Source: JACDBE01 sp963714055 (lineage in GTDB: Bacteria > Actinomycetota > Acidimicrobiia > Spongiisociales > UBA5794). Taken from it: 64,000 nt of DNA. Shown piece by piece: positions 25,523-34,753 of this stretch; the stretch's first letter is position 1; each line of letters begins with the position of its first letter. Where the stretch lies: NCBI GenBank assembly GCA_963714055.1, contig OY970227.1, positions 2,604,001 to 2,668,000 on the forward strand, in the 5' to 3' direction. The translations under genes were made by a program, and so were the position numbers. The notes under the pieces were generated by a model that saw only the letters and a program-made list of their open reading frames with translations, had not been told where the DNA came from and ran no database searches.

Positions 25523-26416
25523 ATGGAGCGCTGGTCGACGGAAGGCGGTCGCCGGGTGAGGGTGGGCGACGTCGAGCTCGCCGTCCACGACGCGGGAAGC
25601 GGCCACCCGGTGGTGCTGATCCACGGGTTCCCCGAGCTGGCCTACTCGTGGCGCCACCAGCTGCCGGCCCTGGACGGCGCCGGCTATCGGGCGATCGCCT
25701 ACGACCTGCGCGGGTTCGGCGGTTCCAGCCGGCCCGACTCCGTGGAGGCCTACCGCCTCACCGAGCTCGTCACCGACCTGGTCGGTCTCCTCGACGCCCT
25801 CGACGTGGACCGCGCCTTCGTGGTGGGCCACGACTGGGGGTCGATCGTCGCCTGGGCGACCGCCGTGATGCACCGTGAGCGGGTGCGGGCGATCGTCAGC
25901 CTCAACGTTCCCTACCGGGGATGGTGCTGCGGGTTCCCCGACACCTCGATCATCCGGTCGACGCTGATGGACCGGCTCGGCTACGTCGTCGGCTTCCAGG
26001 ACGGCACCGCCGAGGAGCGCTTCGCCGCCGATCCGGCCACCTGGCTGCGCCGCATGTACACCCGGGTGGCCGCCCGCCCCGACTTCATGTCCGATGACGA
26101 GTTCGCCGTCTACCACGAGGCGTTCGTCGCCGGCGGGATAACCGCCCCGCTCAACCTCTACCGCAACATCGACCGCAACGCCGCCGACGCCGCGGCGTAC
26201 GCCGGTGCCCCGATGACGGTCCCGGTGTCGATGATCGTCGGCGACTCCGACCCCATCCTGCCTGTCGGGCTCACCGAAGGTATGGAGCGCTGGGTCTCCG
26301 ATCTCCGGGTCGAGGTCGTCGCCGGCTGCGGGCACTGGACCCAGCAGGAGCGACCGGAGCAGGTCAACCGGTTGCTGATCGGTTTCCTCGACGACCTCAC
26401 CGCTCGGGCGGGTTGA
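25523..26416 (+). CDS. Epoxide-hydrolase-like alpha/beta hydrolase
   Basis: A 297-residue alpha/beta hydrolase of the soluble epoxide hydrolase group, which opens epoxides to diols through an Asp ester. Seen: VVLIHGFPELAYSWRHQ near residue 30 (HGxP oxyanion motif), AYDLRGFGGSSRP near 60, nucleophile Asp in VVGHDWGSIVAW near 97, a lid region of about 100 residues, and the base His in AGCGHWTQQERP near 275. The start at 25523 is preferred; a GTG three codons upstream is possible. It ends in a 20-base overlap with the convergent P-type ATPase gene. Confidence 0.88.
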   Translation: MERWSTEGGRRVRVGDVELAVHDAGSGHPVVLIHGFPELAYSWRHQLPALDGAGYRAIAYDLRGFGGSSRPDSVEAYRLTELVTDLVGLLDALDVDRAFVVGHDWGSIVAWATAVMHRERVRAIVSLNVPYRGWCCGFPDTSIIRSTLMDRLGYVVGFQDGTAEERFAADPATWLRRMYTRVAARPDFMSDDEFAVYHEAFVAGGITAPLNLYRNIDRNAADAAAYAGAPMTVPVSMIVGDSDPILPVGLTEGMERWVSDLRVEVVAGCGHWTQQERPEQVNRLLIGFLDDLTARAG

Positions 26417-28935
26417 ACGCACCGTCGTCGGCGTCGAGGTCGGCGTCGGCGTTGGTGGGCTCGACCTGAGGGGGCGGCGGAGGCGTCGCCGGCATCTCGG
26501 TGGTTGCCGGAAACGATCGCCGCCACCCAGACATCTCGTTCATCCGCTCCATGATCTGCTGCCACGCCGACGGTGTCGGCGGAGGGAGGTCGCGCAGCAG
26601 GTCGGGCACCGTGCGCAGCCAGCCGACCGTGTACAGGGCGAGCATCATCACCGCCCCGGTGATGGCGACGATCCCGATGGCAGCGAGCAACACCACCGTG
26701 CTGGGCATCTCCAACTCGAAGAACTCCTGCGACCGTGGGCTGGTCAGCGCGATGATCGACAGGACCGCCATCGACACCACCAGACCCGTCTTCCACGGCA
26801 CGAAGGGCCGGCAGACCATGGCCAGGGCGAACAGCCCCACCGAGGTCAGCACGATCACCGCGGTGGTGCGCGCCGCCTCCAGCGTCACGCCTTCGGAGAT
26901 GGCGAGCTGGTAGCCGGCGAAGGTGGCCAGGGTGGCGGCGATCCCGGTGGGAACGGCGAAGCGGAGCACCCGTCCCACGAATCCAGTCTTGGTGCGTCGC
27001 GCCGACGGAGCGAGCGCCAGGAAGAAGGAAGGGATGCCGATGGTCACCGCGCCGATGAGCGTCAGGTGGCGGGGAAGGAAGGGGAACGGCAGGGCGGCCA
27101 GCCCGACGGCGAGGGCGATGCCGATGGCGTAGACCGTCTTGGTGAGGAACAGGTTGGCCACCCGCTCGATGTTGGAGATCACCCGCCGACCTTCGGCCAC
27201 CACCCCGGGAAGGGCGGCGAATCTGCCGTCGATCAGTACCAGCTGGGCCACCGCCCGCGATGCCGACGCCCCGCCGCCGACGGCGATGGCGATGTCGCTG
27301 TCCTTCAACGCCAGCACGTCGTTGACACCGTCGCCGGTCATCGCCACGACATGGCCGCGACTCTGCATGGCCGCCACCATCGCCCGCTTCTGGTGCGGTG
27401 TCACCCGGCCGAACACGGTGTGGGTCTCCATGAGGTCGGCGAGCTCGTCGGGGTCGTCGGGGAGGTGCCGGGCGTCGAAGTACTCGGCGGAGCCCACCAC
27501 CCCGACGCTGCGGGCGACCGCGGCGACCGTCTCGGGATGGTCACCGGAGATCACCTTCGCCGCCACACCCTGGTCGGCGAAGAAGCGCAGGGTCTCGGCG
27601 GCGTCCGACCGGATTCGGTCGCCGAAGACGAGCAGGGCGACAGGGGCGAGGTCGTCGGGCAGCGTGCTGTCGAGGGGCTGCTCCCCATGGGAGAGGAGCA
27701 GCACCCGCTGACCGGCCTCGCCCTCCTGGCGGGCGGTGGCGCCCACATCGGCGTCGGCGGGGGCGATGACGTCGGGTGCCCCCAGCACCCACGTGCCGTG
27801 GCCGGCGAAGGAGCTACCGCTCCACTTGCGCGCCGACGAGAACGCGAACGGTGGCCACCGGCGCCCATTCCGGGGGGTCGGGGTAGGCGGCGGCCACCGC
27901 CGCCGATGTGGCGTTCGGGTCCGGGTCGGCGCCGGCCAGCGCCGCCAGCGCTTCGTCGGGGTCGACGTCGCCGAGCAGGACGATCTCGTTGAGCGCCAGG
28001 GTGCCCTCGGTGAGCGTCCCGGTCTTGTCGAAGCAGACCGTGTCCACCCGGGCCAGGCCTTCGATGGCGGGCAGCTCCTTCACCAGCACCTGGCGACGTC
28101 CCAGCCTGATCACCCCGATGGCGAACGCCATCGAGGTGAGCAACACCAGACCCTGCGGGATCATCCCCACCGCCTGGGCGACGCCGCTGCGCAGCGCCTC
28201 GTGGAAGTCTTCTTCGGCGCGCATCTGGGTCCACACGACGAGGGCGATGGCGGGGGCCACCGCCCAGCCGATGGCACCGAGCATCCAGTCGATCCCGTCG
28301 CGCAGCTCGGAGCGCACCAGGGTGAACTTCTTCGCCTCGAGGGCCAGCTTGACCGCGTAGGCGTCGGCGCCGACTTCGGTCACCCGGAACCGCCCGGACC
28401 CGGCCGAGACGAAGCTGCCGGACAGGCACCGGTCGCCGATGTCCTTCGTCACCGGGTCGGACTCACCGGTCAGGAGAGCCTCGTTGATCTCCAGCCCGCG
28501 GGCGGCGACCACGAGGCCGTCGACGGCCAGCTGGTCGCCGGAGCGCAACTCGATGATGTCGTCGACGACGATCTCGTCGATGGGCAGGTCGACGAGCTGT
28601 CCTCCGCGGAGCGCTTTGACCTGGGGGGCGGTGAGCAGCTCGAGCCGGTCGAGCGTCCGCTTGGCGCGGAGCTCCTGCACGATCCCGATGAGCGCATTGG
28701 CCACGAGGACGATGCCGAACAGCGCGTCCCTGGGCTCGCGGAGGACCACCAGGGTGACCACGAGCAGGGCGCCGAGGAGGATGTTGAACCGGGTGACGAC
28801 ATTGGCTCGGACGATGTCGGCGGTCGACCGACTGGGCCCGTCGGGGGCGATGTTGACCTTCCCCGCGGCCACCCTTTGTCGGACGTCGTCGGGCTCGAGG
28901 CCCCGTGCGGTGAGTGCCCGGCCGGTGGTCACCAT
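26397..28935 (-). CDS. ctpE: CtpE-type cation-transporting P-type ATPase, one frameshift as read
   Basis: Membrane ATPase resembling mycobacterial CtpE, which has been described as a calcium transporter. Seen: LTGESDPVTKD (actuator TGES), phosphorylation motif CFDKTGTLTEG near residue 305, then after the break SSARKWSGSSFAGHG (nucleotide-binding), KVISGDHPETV, and hinge AMTGDGVNDVLALKDSDIA. Two helices lie at each side of the actuator domain and six near the C-terminus. The frame breaks near 27843, where one extra base lies in CGCGTTC; removing it gives exactly 846 codons. An unusual Pro-rich, acidic tail of about 50 residues ends the protein. The gene is convergent with the hydrolase gene. 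Confidence 0.88.
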
Positions 28936-28979
28936 ACGGTGACGAGCCTACCGCCGGGCCGATCGGCGACTCCGCCGCG

Positions 28980-29741
28980 CTACAACAGGATGAGGGACAG
29001 CCCGCCGAAGGCGATGCAGTAGATGCCGAACGGCACCAGGCCGACCCTGCCGATGAACTTGACCAGGAACCGGATGGCGAAGTAGCCGGTCACGCCGGCC
29101 ACCACGGTGCCCACCACCAGTGAGAAGTCGAGGCCGACACCTCCTTCGCCGGACACGTCGAGCAGGCCGAGCAGGCCGGCCCCGGCGATCGCCGGGATCC
29201 CCATCAGGAAGGACAGGTTGGCCGCCTCCGCCCGGTCGAACCGCCGCCCCAGCCCGGTGGCGATGGTGATACCCGAGCGGGTGACCCCGGGGAGCAGCGC
29301 GATCGCCTGCGCCGACCCGATGGCGACGGCGTCGGTGAAGGTGACGTCCTCCCGACGCCGGTCGCCGACGGCGATGTACCGGGTCAGCACCATCATCACC
29401 CCGGCGGCGATCATCAGCGCCGCCACCACCTTCGGATCCTCGCCCGCCTCGTCGAAGAACGAGTAGAAGGCGAGGCCGACGACGGCTGCCGGGATGGTGC
29501 CGATCACCACGAACCGGAGCAGGCGTCTGCCTTCAGGGGTGAACCGCAGCATCTCGGCGATCTCGGCCCGGTAGTAGACCAGCACCGACGCCAGCGTCCC
29601 GATGTGGAGGACGGCAGTCGTGCCGAGCTCGGGCCCATCCCGGCCGAGGAGTGCCGGGACGAGGATGAGATGCCCGTCCGAGGAGATCGGCAGGAACTCG
29701 GACAGGCCCTGGATCAGGCCCCACAGGATGGCGTTCTCCAT
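28980..29741 (-). CDS. uppP: Undecaprenyl-diphosphatase
   Basis: Integral membrane enzyme (253 residues, about eight helices) that recycles undecaprenyl pyrophosphate to the monophosphate carrier for peptidoglycan and polysaccharide synthesis; loss or excess affects bacitracin sensitivity. Seen: GLIQGLSEFLPISSDGHL at residues 7-24 with the catalytic Glu, and LLPGVTRSGITIATGLGRRF near 165 with the second conserved Arg-Ser motif. The ATG at 29741 begins the canonical MENAILWGLIQGL start. Runs 45 bases beyond the P-ATPase start. Confidence 0.95.
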   Translation of the reverse strand: MENAILWGLIQGLSEFLPISSDGHLILVPALLGRDGPELGTTAVLHIGTLASVLVYYRAEIAEMLRFTPEGRRLLRFVVIGTIPAAVVGLAFYSFFDEAGEDPKVVAALMIAAGVMMVLTRYIAVGDRRREDVTFTDAVAIGSAQAIALLPGVTRSGITIATGLGRRFDRAEAANLSFLMGIPAIAGAGLLGLLDVSGEGGVGLDFSLVVGTVVAGVTGYFAIRFLVKFIGRVGLVPFGIYCIAFGGLSLILL

Positions 29742-29808
29742 GGGCGGCGGGGAGCCTAACGGCGGCCCGGCACTGTCCGGCTGGCGGCCGGCCCGGCGAT
29801 CGGCCTGG

Positions 29809-30330
29809 TCAGGTCCCGACGAGAACGGTGAGGGTGCGTCTGGCGGCGGCGTCGGCGACGGCGGCGGCGTCCTCCGAGGGCACGGCGACCATGCCGCCGG
29901 TTTCTCCACCCAACATCGACTCGGCGGACACCCCGGTCACCACGCCGACGACATCGACGGCCGGCTCGGCGGCGATCAGCCTCACCCGGGTGCCCACCGC
30001 CGTCCCCAACGGGAGCGGTGCCCGGATGGACCACCAGCCCTCGGGCGGGGGTGGCGCCGCCGCCACCGCCGACGGGGTGACCGGGTCCCCTGACCGCAGG
30101 TCTCTCGCCGCGTAGCCGAACGGATCGGGCACCGCCGGGAGCAACCCGGAAGGGACCGGCCGGTACTCGATGTCCGCCTGGTCGAGCAGCGTCCCGGCGG
30201 CGATGTCGGCGATGACGAACGGATGCTCGACGGTAGGGCTGCCGGCGAGGTCGACGGCGAGTGCCACCACCAGGGCGAGCCCGGCCACCAGGCGACGGAG
30301 GTGGGGAGGCGGGGTGAGCCACAGCACCAT
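29809..30330 (-). CDS. SAF-domain protein (CpaB/FlgA-like), single membrane anchor
   Basis: A 173-residue protein with an N-terminal membrane segment (LVAGLALVVALAVDLAG) followed by a SAF domain: FVIADIAAGTLLDQADIEYR and AARDLRSGDPVTPSAV. The rest is beta-rich with Pro-rich linkers. SAF domains of this shape occur in CpaB/RcpC, the pilus assembly factor, and in flagellar FlgA, but no pilus genes are nearby, so a role in Flp pili is only inferred. The start at 30330 is chosen because the longer upstream frame is low-complexity. It lies 67 bases from uppP. Confidence 0.72.
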   Translation of the reverse strand: MVLWLTPPPHLRRLVAGLALVVALAVDLAGSPTVEHPFVIADIAAGTLLDQADIEYRPVPSGLLPAVPDPFGYAARDLRSGDPVTPSAVAAAPPPPEGWWSIRAPLPLGTAVGTRVRLIAAEPAVDVVGVVTGVSAESMLGGETGGMVAVPSEDAAAVADAAARRTLTVLVGT

Positions 30331-30655
30331 CCGAACGTAACCCCTGGCCTCCAGCCGGGGAAGGGGGTCGGGGCCGGACACGGTTGACCTCCCCGTCCCT
30401 CCCCCCCGAAGAGGGGAGGGTGCCTTCCGCAAGCAGGGGGAATAGTGGGGGGACTTGCGGTCGGCGCACGGGGAGGGATCTGGCTTTGGCCCGATGGGCC
30501 GCACCACCGTGCGGTGTCCGGGGGGACGATGATCGCCCTGTGGCTGAGGCTGCTTAGTGGAGACTCTAAGCGATGACGCACCCTCCGGTCCAAGTTTCAT
30601 GGATCTCCGTCGATGTGGGAACCCCCGAGTCCGGCGGACGTAGACTCCGGTCCGG
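30331..30655. other. Intergenic region with GC-rich hairpin repeat upstream of moeA
   Basis: Contains a hairpin CCCTCCCC (30397-30404)/GGGGAGGG (30413-30420) that shares its layout with the repeat at 42346-42393. Further right a small inverted repeat GCTTAG (30552-30557)/CTAAGC (30566-30571) lies 85 bases before the moeA start and could be an operator or transcript-end signal. No gene seen. Confidence 0.5.
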
Positions 30656-31894
30656 ATGAAGCCGCTGCTCGAAGCCCAGGCCGAGGTGCTCGACGCGGTG
30701 CCTCTCCTCCCCTCGGAGACCGTTCCGCTGGCCGAGGCCGCCGGGCTCGTGCTGGCCGAGCCGGTGGTCGCCTCGCACGACCTCCCGCCGTTCCCCAACT
30801 CGGCGGTCGACGGCTACGCGGTCAGGGTCGGCGACACCGCCAGCCCGCCCGCCGAGCTGCCTGTGCTGGCGACGGTGGCTGCCGGCTCGGTGCCCACGGT
30901 GGCGGTTGCGCCGGGCACCGCGGTCAAGGTGATGACCGGGGCGCCGCTCCCCGAGGGCGCCGAGGCGGTGGTCCGGGTCGAGGACGTCGAGACGGTCGAC
31001 GGCATGGTCCGCATCCTCGTCGCCCCCGTCCCGGGGCTGGCGGTGCGCGCGGCCGGGGGCGACGTCGCCGCCGGCAGCGAGGTGCTCCCCGCCGGGCTCC
31101 GGCTGGGCCCGGCGCATCTCGGGGTGCTCGCCGGCCTCGGCGTGGCGAACCCGCGCGTCCGACGCCGACCGGTGGTGGCTCTGCTGTCCACCGGTGACGA
31201 GCTGGTCCCGGTGGACACCGCCGACCTGTCGGGCGGGCTGATCCGCGACGCCAACCGCTCGACCCTGGCGGCGCTCATCGCCGACGCCGGTGGCGAGGTC
31301 GCCGACCACGGCATCGTCGGCGACGACGCCGATCGGCTCAGGGAGGTGCTCGACGAGGCGGCGGCGACCGCCGATGTCGTGGTGAGCAGTGGCGGTGTGT
31401 CCATGGGCGACCATGACGTCGTCAAGGAGATGCTGTCCGGGTTCGGCACGGTGAGCTTCTGGAAGGTGGCGATGCAGCCGGCCAAGCCGCTCGGCTTCGG
31501 CGCGGTCGGCGGCGTCCCCTTCTTCGGGCTGCCCGGGAACCCGGTGTCGGTGTACGTCGCCTTCGAGCAGTTCGTCCGCCCGGCGCTGCTCACCATGATG
31601 GGAGCCGATGCGGTGTTCCGTCCCCGGGTGCGCGGCGTGCTCGACGACGGCGCCGCCACGGATCCGGAGAAGACGGTGTTCCTGCGCACCGTCGCCCTGC
31701 CCGGTCCCGACGGCCTGTGGCACGCCCGCTCGGCGGGTGGCCAGGCTTCCAACGTGCTCTCCGCCATGGCCGCCGCCAACGCCTTCGCCGTGGTGCCGGT
31801 AGGCACCGGGCCGGTGGCGCCGGGCGGCCCGGTCGACCTCGAGCTGTTCACCGCGCCGAGCACCCGCTCCCGCCGGGAGGCCCTCGGTGGCTGA
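30656..31894 (+). CDS. moeA: Molybdopterin molybdotransferase (MoeA/Glp)
   Basis: Inserts molybdate into adenylated molybdopterin in the last step of molybdenum cofactor synthesis. The 412 residues match MoeA length. Seen: DLPPFPNSAVDGYAV near residue 42, KVMTGAPLPEGAEAVV near 90, LLSTGDELVP near 180, SSGGVSMGDHDVV near 245 (the MogA-like TGGxSxG motif) and FFGLPGNPVSVYVAFEQF near 290. It is first in moeA-moaC-mogA and followed by a GlpR-like membrane gene, the arrangement that in Corynebacterium accompanies Glp, a MoeA paralogue acting in cell division. Which role applies here is not shown. Confidence 0.95.
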   Translation: MKPLLEAQAEVLDAVPLLPSETVPLAEAAGLVLAEPVVASHDLPPFPNSAVDGYAVRVGDTASPPAELPVLATVAAGSVPTVAVAPGTAVKVMTGAPLPEGAEAVVRVEDVETVDGMVRILVAPVPGLAVRAAGGDVAAGSEVLPAGLRLGPAHLGVLAGLGVANPRVRRRPVVALLSTGDELVPVDTADLSGGLIRDANRSTLAALIADAGGEVADHGIVGDDADRLREVLDEAAATADVVVSSGGVSMGDHDVVKEMLSGFGTVSFWKVAMQPAKPLGFGAVGGVPFFGLPGNPVSVYVAFEQFVRPALLTMMGADAVFRPRVRGVLDDGAATDPEKTVFLRTVALPGPDGLWHARSAGGQASNVLSAMAAANAFAVVPVGTGPVAPGGPVDLELFTAPSTRSRREALGG

Positions 31895-32366
31895 GCGGAC
31901 CGATCGCCTGAACCATCTCACCGAGGACGGGGAGGTCCGCATGGTCGACGTGGGCCGCAAGCCGGTGACCCTCCGCACCGCCGTCGCCGAGGCGCACGTC
32001 ACCATGAGCCGGGCGGTGAGGGAGACGGTCTTCTCGGGCGGCCTCCCGAAGGGCGACGCGCTGGCCACCGTCCGGATCGCCGCCATCATGGGGGCGAAGC
32101 GCACCCCCGAGCTCATCCCGCTGTGCCACCCCGTCGGCCTCGACGGCGTCGACGTCACCATCGAGCCCACCGAGAAGGGGGCTCGGATCGAGGTGACCGC
32201 CCGGGTCGAAGCCCGCACCGGTGTCGAGATGGAGGCGATGACCGGCGCCTGTGTCGGAGCGGTGACGCTGTACGACATGATCAAGGGAATCGACCGGGGC
32301 GCCTCCATCGGCCCGGTGCAGCTCCTGTCGAAGAGCGGCGGGATGTCAGGGGATTGGAGCCGGTGA
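31887..32366 (+). CDS. moaC: Cyclic pyranopterin monophosphate synthase
   Basis: With MoaA, makes cyclic pyranopterin monophosphate, the first molybdenum cofactor intermediate. The 159 residues include LIPLCHPVGLDGVDV near residue 75, GVEMEAMTGACVGAVTLYDM near 113 and a conserved Lys-Gly in MIKGIDRGASIG. MoaC works as a trimer of dimers in the cytoplasm. The GTG start at 31887 overlaps the end of moeA by eight bases. No moaA, moaD or moaE is in this window. Confidence 0.96.
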   Translation: MAERTDRLNHLTEDGEVRMVDVGRKPVTLRTAVAEAHVTMSRAVRETVFSGGLPKGDALATVRIAAIMGAKRTPELIPLCHPVGLDGVDVTIEPTEKGARIEVTARVEARTGVEMEAMTGACVGAVTLYDMIKGIDRGASIGPVQLLSKSGGMSGDWSR

Positions 32367-32863
32367 CCGACCCGCTGCGGGCGGCGGTGATCACCGTCTC
32401 CGACCGGGTGACCCTGGGCGAAGCGGTCGACGAGTCCGGCCCGGCGGTGGCCGAGATGCTGGAGGTCCTCGGTTTCTCCGTCGCCCCGGTCGAGGTCGTG
32501 CCCGACGGGATCGCCCCGGTGGTGGCCGCCCTGGAGAAGTGGGTGGGGGAGGTCCCGCTGTTGGTCACCACCGGAGGTACCGGCTTCTCCAGCCGTGACC
32601 TCACCCCGGAGGCGACCCAGGCGGTGATCGAGCGCGAGGCGCCCGGCCTGGCCGAGGCGATGCGCGCCGCCGCCGTGGCGAAGACGCCGCACGGGATGCT
32701 GTCCCGGGGGGTCTGCGGCATTGCCGGTGACACGTTGATCATCAATCTCCCCGGCAGCGTCACGGGCGCCACCGAGTCGCTCGAGGTCGTCGGGCCGGCG
32801 CTGCGTCACGCCGTCGAGTTGCTCAGGGCGCTCCCCACCGAGCACCACGACGCCGGCGCCTGA
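32363..32863 (+). CDS. Molybdopterin adenylyltransferase-type protein (MogA/MoaB)
   Basis: Adenylates molybdopterin before molybdate insertion by MoeA. The 166-residue product shows AAVITVSDRVTLGEAVDESG near residue 7, LLVTTGGTGFSSRDLTPEA near 70 (the TGGTG substrate loop) and SRGVCGIAGDTLIINLPGS near 115, all diagnostic of MogA/MoaB. GTG start in a four-base overlap with the moaC stop. It could equally be named moaB; the sequence alone does not decide. Confidence 0.92.
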   Translation: MTDPLRAAVITVSDRVTLGEAVDESGPAVAEMLEVLGFSVAPVEVVPDGIAPVVAALEKWVGEVPLLVTTGGTGFSSRDLTPEATQAVIEREAPGLAEAMRAAAVAKTPHGMLSRGVCGIAGDTLIINLPGSVTGATESLEVVGPALRHAVELLRALPTEHHDAGA

Positions 32864-33021
32864 CCGGCGGATCGAGGTCCCCGGGAGAGCCCGTTCCGCC
32901 CGGCGAGTTGGCGAGAGCGTTCCCAACGGACCACAATGCCCCGCACTGTGAAGCATTCGGGCCGGATGCTTGGCTCGACAAGGCAGGGGTCGTACCCTGC
33001 GTGCAGCGGAGTAAGGGCACA

Positions 33022-33447
33022 ATGGAACTTTTCGCCTTCGTCCTGATCGGGGGGATCTGGGCCGCTTTCCTGCTTCCGTCCCTGCTGGACGGTCGTAGGT
33101 CCGCACCCAGCTCCAGTACCCGGAGTTTCCACCGGTCACAGAACCTGCTGGCTTCTGTGGCCACCACCGATGCCAGGGAGATCCTCATCCGGAAGCGCCA
33201 CGAGGCGCGCCGGCGGCGGGTCCTGCTCTCCCTGGTGGCCGGCGCCGCGCTGACGCTGGTGCTGGCGATCACCCAGGGAAGCGGGTTCTGGCTCGCCGTC
33301 ACCATCGGCTTCGACGTCGCCGTGGGGGGCTACATCGCCCTGCTGCAGCATGCCCAGCAGAACGTTCGACCCAACGCTCCCGTGGTGCCGCTGCACCTGG
33401 TGGAGGAAGACCCGCACGGCGCCTCGGTGCGCGTCGTCGCCGGTTGA
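33022..33447 (+). CDS. GlpR-like small membrane protein next to moeA
   Basis: A 141-residue protein. Residues 3-20 form a membrane segment with FVLIGGIWAAFLLPSLLDG, followed by a charged Ser/Arg-rich stretch ending FHRSQNLLASV, then two more hydrophobic segments near residues 65-85 and 90-105. The Trp-x-x-x-Leu-Pro start and its place downstream of moeA recall GlpR, the membrane receptor of the gephyrin-like Glp protein in Corynebacterium (Rv0996 in M. tuberculosis). Similarity is from layout and a short motif only. AAGGG lies five bases before the ATG. Confidence 0.55.
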   Translation: MELFAFVLIGGIWAAFLLPSLLDGRRSAPSSSTRSFHRSQNLLASVATTDAREILIRKRHEARRRRVLLSLVAGAALTLVLAITQGSGFWLAVTIGFDVAVGGYIALLQHAQQNVRPNAPVVPLHLVEEDPHGASVRVVAG

Positions 33448-33472
33448 CGCCCGGGCCGCGAAACCGGGCTCT

Positions 33473-34108
33473 GTGGACCTGACCGGGGTCGAGGCGGCAG
33501 TCCGCACCGAGCTCGACGCCAAGTTCGAGGCCCGTGAACGGGCGCTGCGGGGGTCCCGCAAGATCATCCAGGCCTCCTCGAAGGCCATCCGATCGCTCCA
33601 CCGCGGTGAGCGGTCCGAGGCGGAGGCGCTCATCGCCGAGGCACGGGCCGTCATCGCCGAGATCGAGTCGCCGCTCCTCGACCACACCGACATCTACCAC
33701 GCCGGGTTCTTCTCCGACGCGGTGAAGGAGTACGCCGAAGCCGAGCTCACCGCCGCGCTCCTCGCCGGCGACCGGTTGCCGCTCCCTGCCGACCTGGGGA
33801 TCGGCTCGGTCCCGTACCTCAACGGCCTCGGCGAGGCGGTGGGGGAGTTGCGCCGCGCCCTCCTCGACCATCTCCGCTTCGGCCGGCTACCCGATGCCGA
33901 GGCCACCTTCGGCCGCATGGAGCACGTGCTCGACCTGCTCGCCTCGCTGGACTACCCCGACGGCATGACCGGTGGGCTGCGCCGCACCACCGACGTCGCC
34001 CGCGCCCTGATCGAGCGGAGCCGCTCCGACCTGACCTCGACCATCGTCCAGGAGCGGGTCAGGAGCGCGCTGGGTGCCCCCGGCGAAGGGCCGGCCGAGC
34101 CGGGGTAG
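33473..34108 (+). CDS. Translin-family protein
   Basis: All-helical protein of 211 residues. REIIQASSKAIRSLHRGE-like spacing appears as SRKIIQASSKAIRSLHRGE, followed by DIYHAGFFSDAVKEYAEAELT near residue 80, YLNGLGEAVGELRRALLDHL near 120 and LDYPDGMTGGLRRTTDVARAL near 165. These are the conserved helices of the translin/TRAX fold. Eukaryotic and archaeal members bind single-stranded nucleic acid and form octameric barrels; a bacterial role is unknown. GTG start 26 bases after the GlpR-like gene. No membrane segment. Confidence 0.83.
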   Translation: MDLTGVEAAVRTELDAKFEARERALRGSRKIIQASSKAIRSLHRGERSEAEALIAEARAVIAEIESPLLDHTDIYHAGFFSDAVKEYAEAELTAALLAGDRLPLPADLGIGSVPYLNGLGEAVGELRRALLDHLRFGRLPDAEATFGRMEHVLDLLASLDYPDGMTGGLRRTTDVARALIERSRSDLTSTIVQERVRSALGAPGEGPAEPG

Positions 34109-34217
34109 GAGTGCCGGCCGGTCGGTCGGCGGTTCGTCGCGGCCGAGGGCGCGTTCCTGTCACAGGCGCCCGGTACGTTCGCGGTCGAGTCCCGATCACG
34201 ACCGAGAGGAGCTACCA

Positions 34218-34718
34218 GTGGACATGCAGACCAGGGCATGGATCGACCAGGACCAGGCATGGCTCGCCGACACCGTGCGCACCCACGGCTGGGCGATCCG
34301 GTACATCGGCGGCGTCTGCGCATGCCCCGGATGCGGCGGTGAACCAGGCGATCAACCACCCTTCGCCTACACCGTCGGTCTCCACGGCTTGGATCACCCC
34401 GAGCTGTTGATCCTCGGTGTCGACCCGGGCACCGCGGGCAGAGTGCTCAACGAGCTGGGCGAGCGGGTGCGCTCGGGGACGGCGCTGCTCCCGGGCCAGA
34501 TGGTCACCTTCGAGGACTGGCCGCGCCGGATCATCCCCGAGGTGGTCCCCAACCCCGAGGAGATCCTGTTCGACGCCAACGGCTACTACCGGCGACCGGC
34601 GGATGCGCCGGTGGCCGCGTTCCAGCTGTCCTACGACGACGAAGAGGGCCGGTTCCCCTGGGACGACGGCTACGCCACACCCGAGCTGCAGCCTCGTCCC
34701 GGCACCTTCACGGCGTGA
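34218..34718 (+). CDS. DUF4262-family protein
   Basis: A 166-residue cytoplasmic protein of unknown function. Family pattern: WAIRYIGGVCACPGCGGEPG near residue 26, then FAYTVGLHGLDHPELLILGVDPG near 47 and LLPGQMVTFEDWP near 95. DUF4262 usually has the TVGL...HPEL pairing seen here. The four-Cys-like CACPGC group is an added zinc-site candidate. GTG start chosen because GAGAGGAG lies seven bases upstream; an ATG two codons later also fits. Confidence 0.85.
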   Translation: MDMQTRAWIDQDQAWLADTVRTHGWAIRYIGGVCACPGCGGEPGDQPPFAYTVGLHGLDHPELLILGVDPGTAGRVLNELGERVRSGTALLPGQMVTFEDWPRRIIPEVVPNPEEILFDANGYYRRPADAPVAAFQLSYDDEEGRFPWDDGYATPELQPRPGTFTA

Positions 34719-34739
34719 GAGACAGGGTACCGCGGATGG

Positions 34740-34753
34740 GTATGCTGGCATAC
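34740..34753. promoter_or_regulatory. Palindrome over -10 of toxin-antitoxin operon
   Basis: GTATGCTGGCATAC is a perfect inverted repeat of six-base arms that ends at the base before the antitoxin ATG. The first bases (TATGCT) also fit a -10 element. Transcription would then begin at or next to the ATG, giving a leaderless mRNA, and the RHH antitoxin could repress by binding here. Confidence 0.5.

Noticed and set aside
30540..30655. Molybdenum-cofactor riboswitch before moeA
   Set aside because: Only a six-base inverted repeat is present; the multi-stem Moco aptamer pattern is not seen.
30566..33139. 857-codon open frame on the minus strand
   Set aside because: Antisense shadow of moeA-moaC-mogA.
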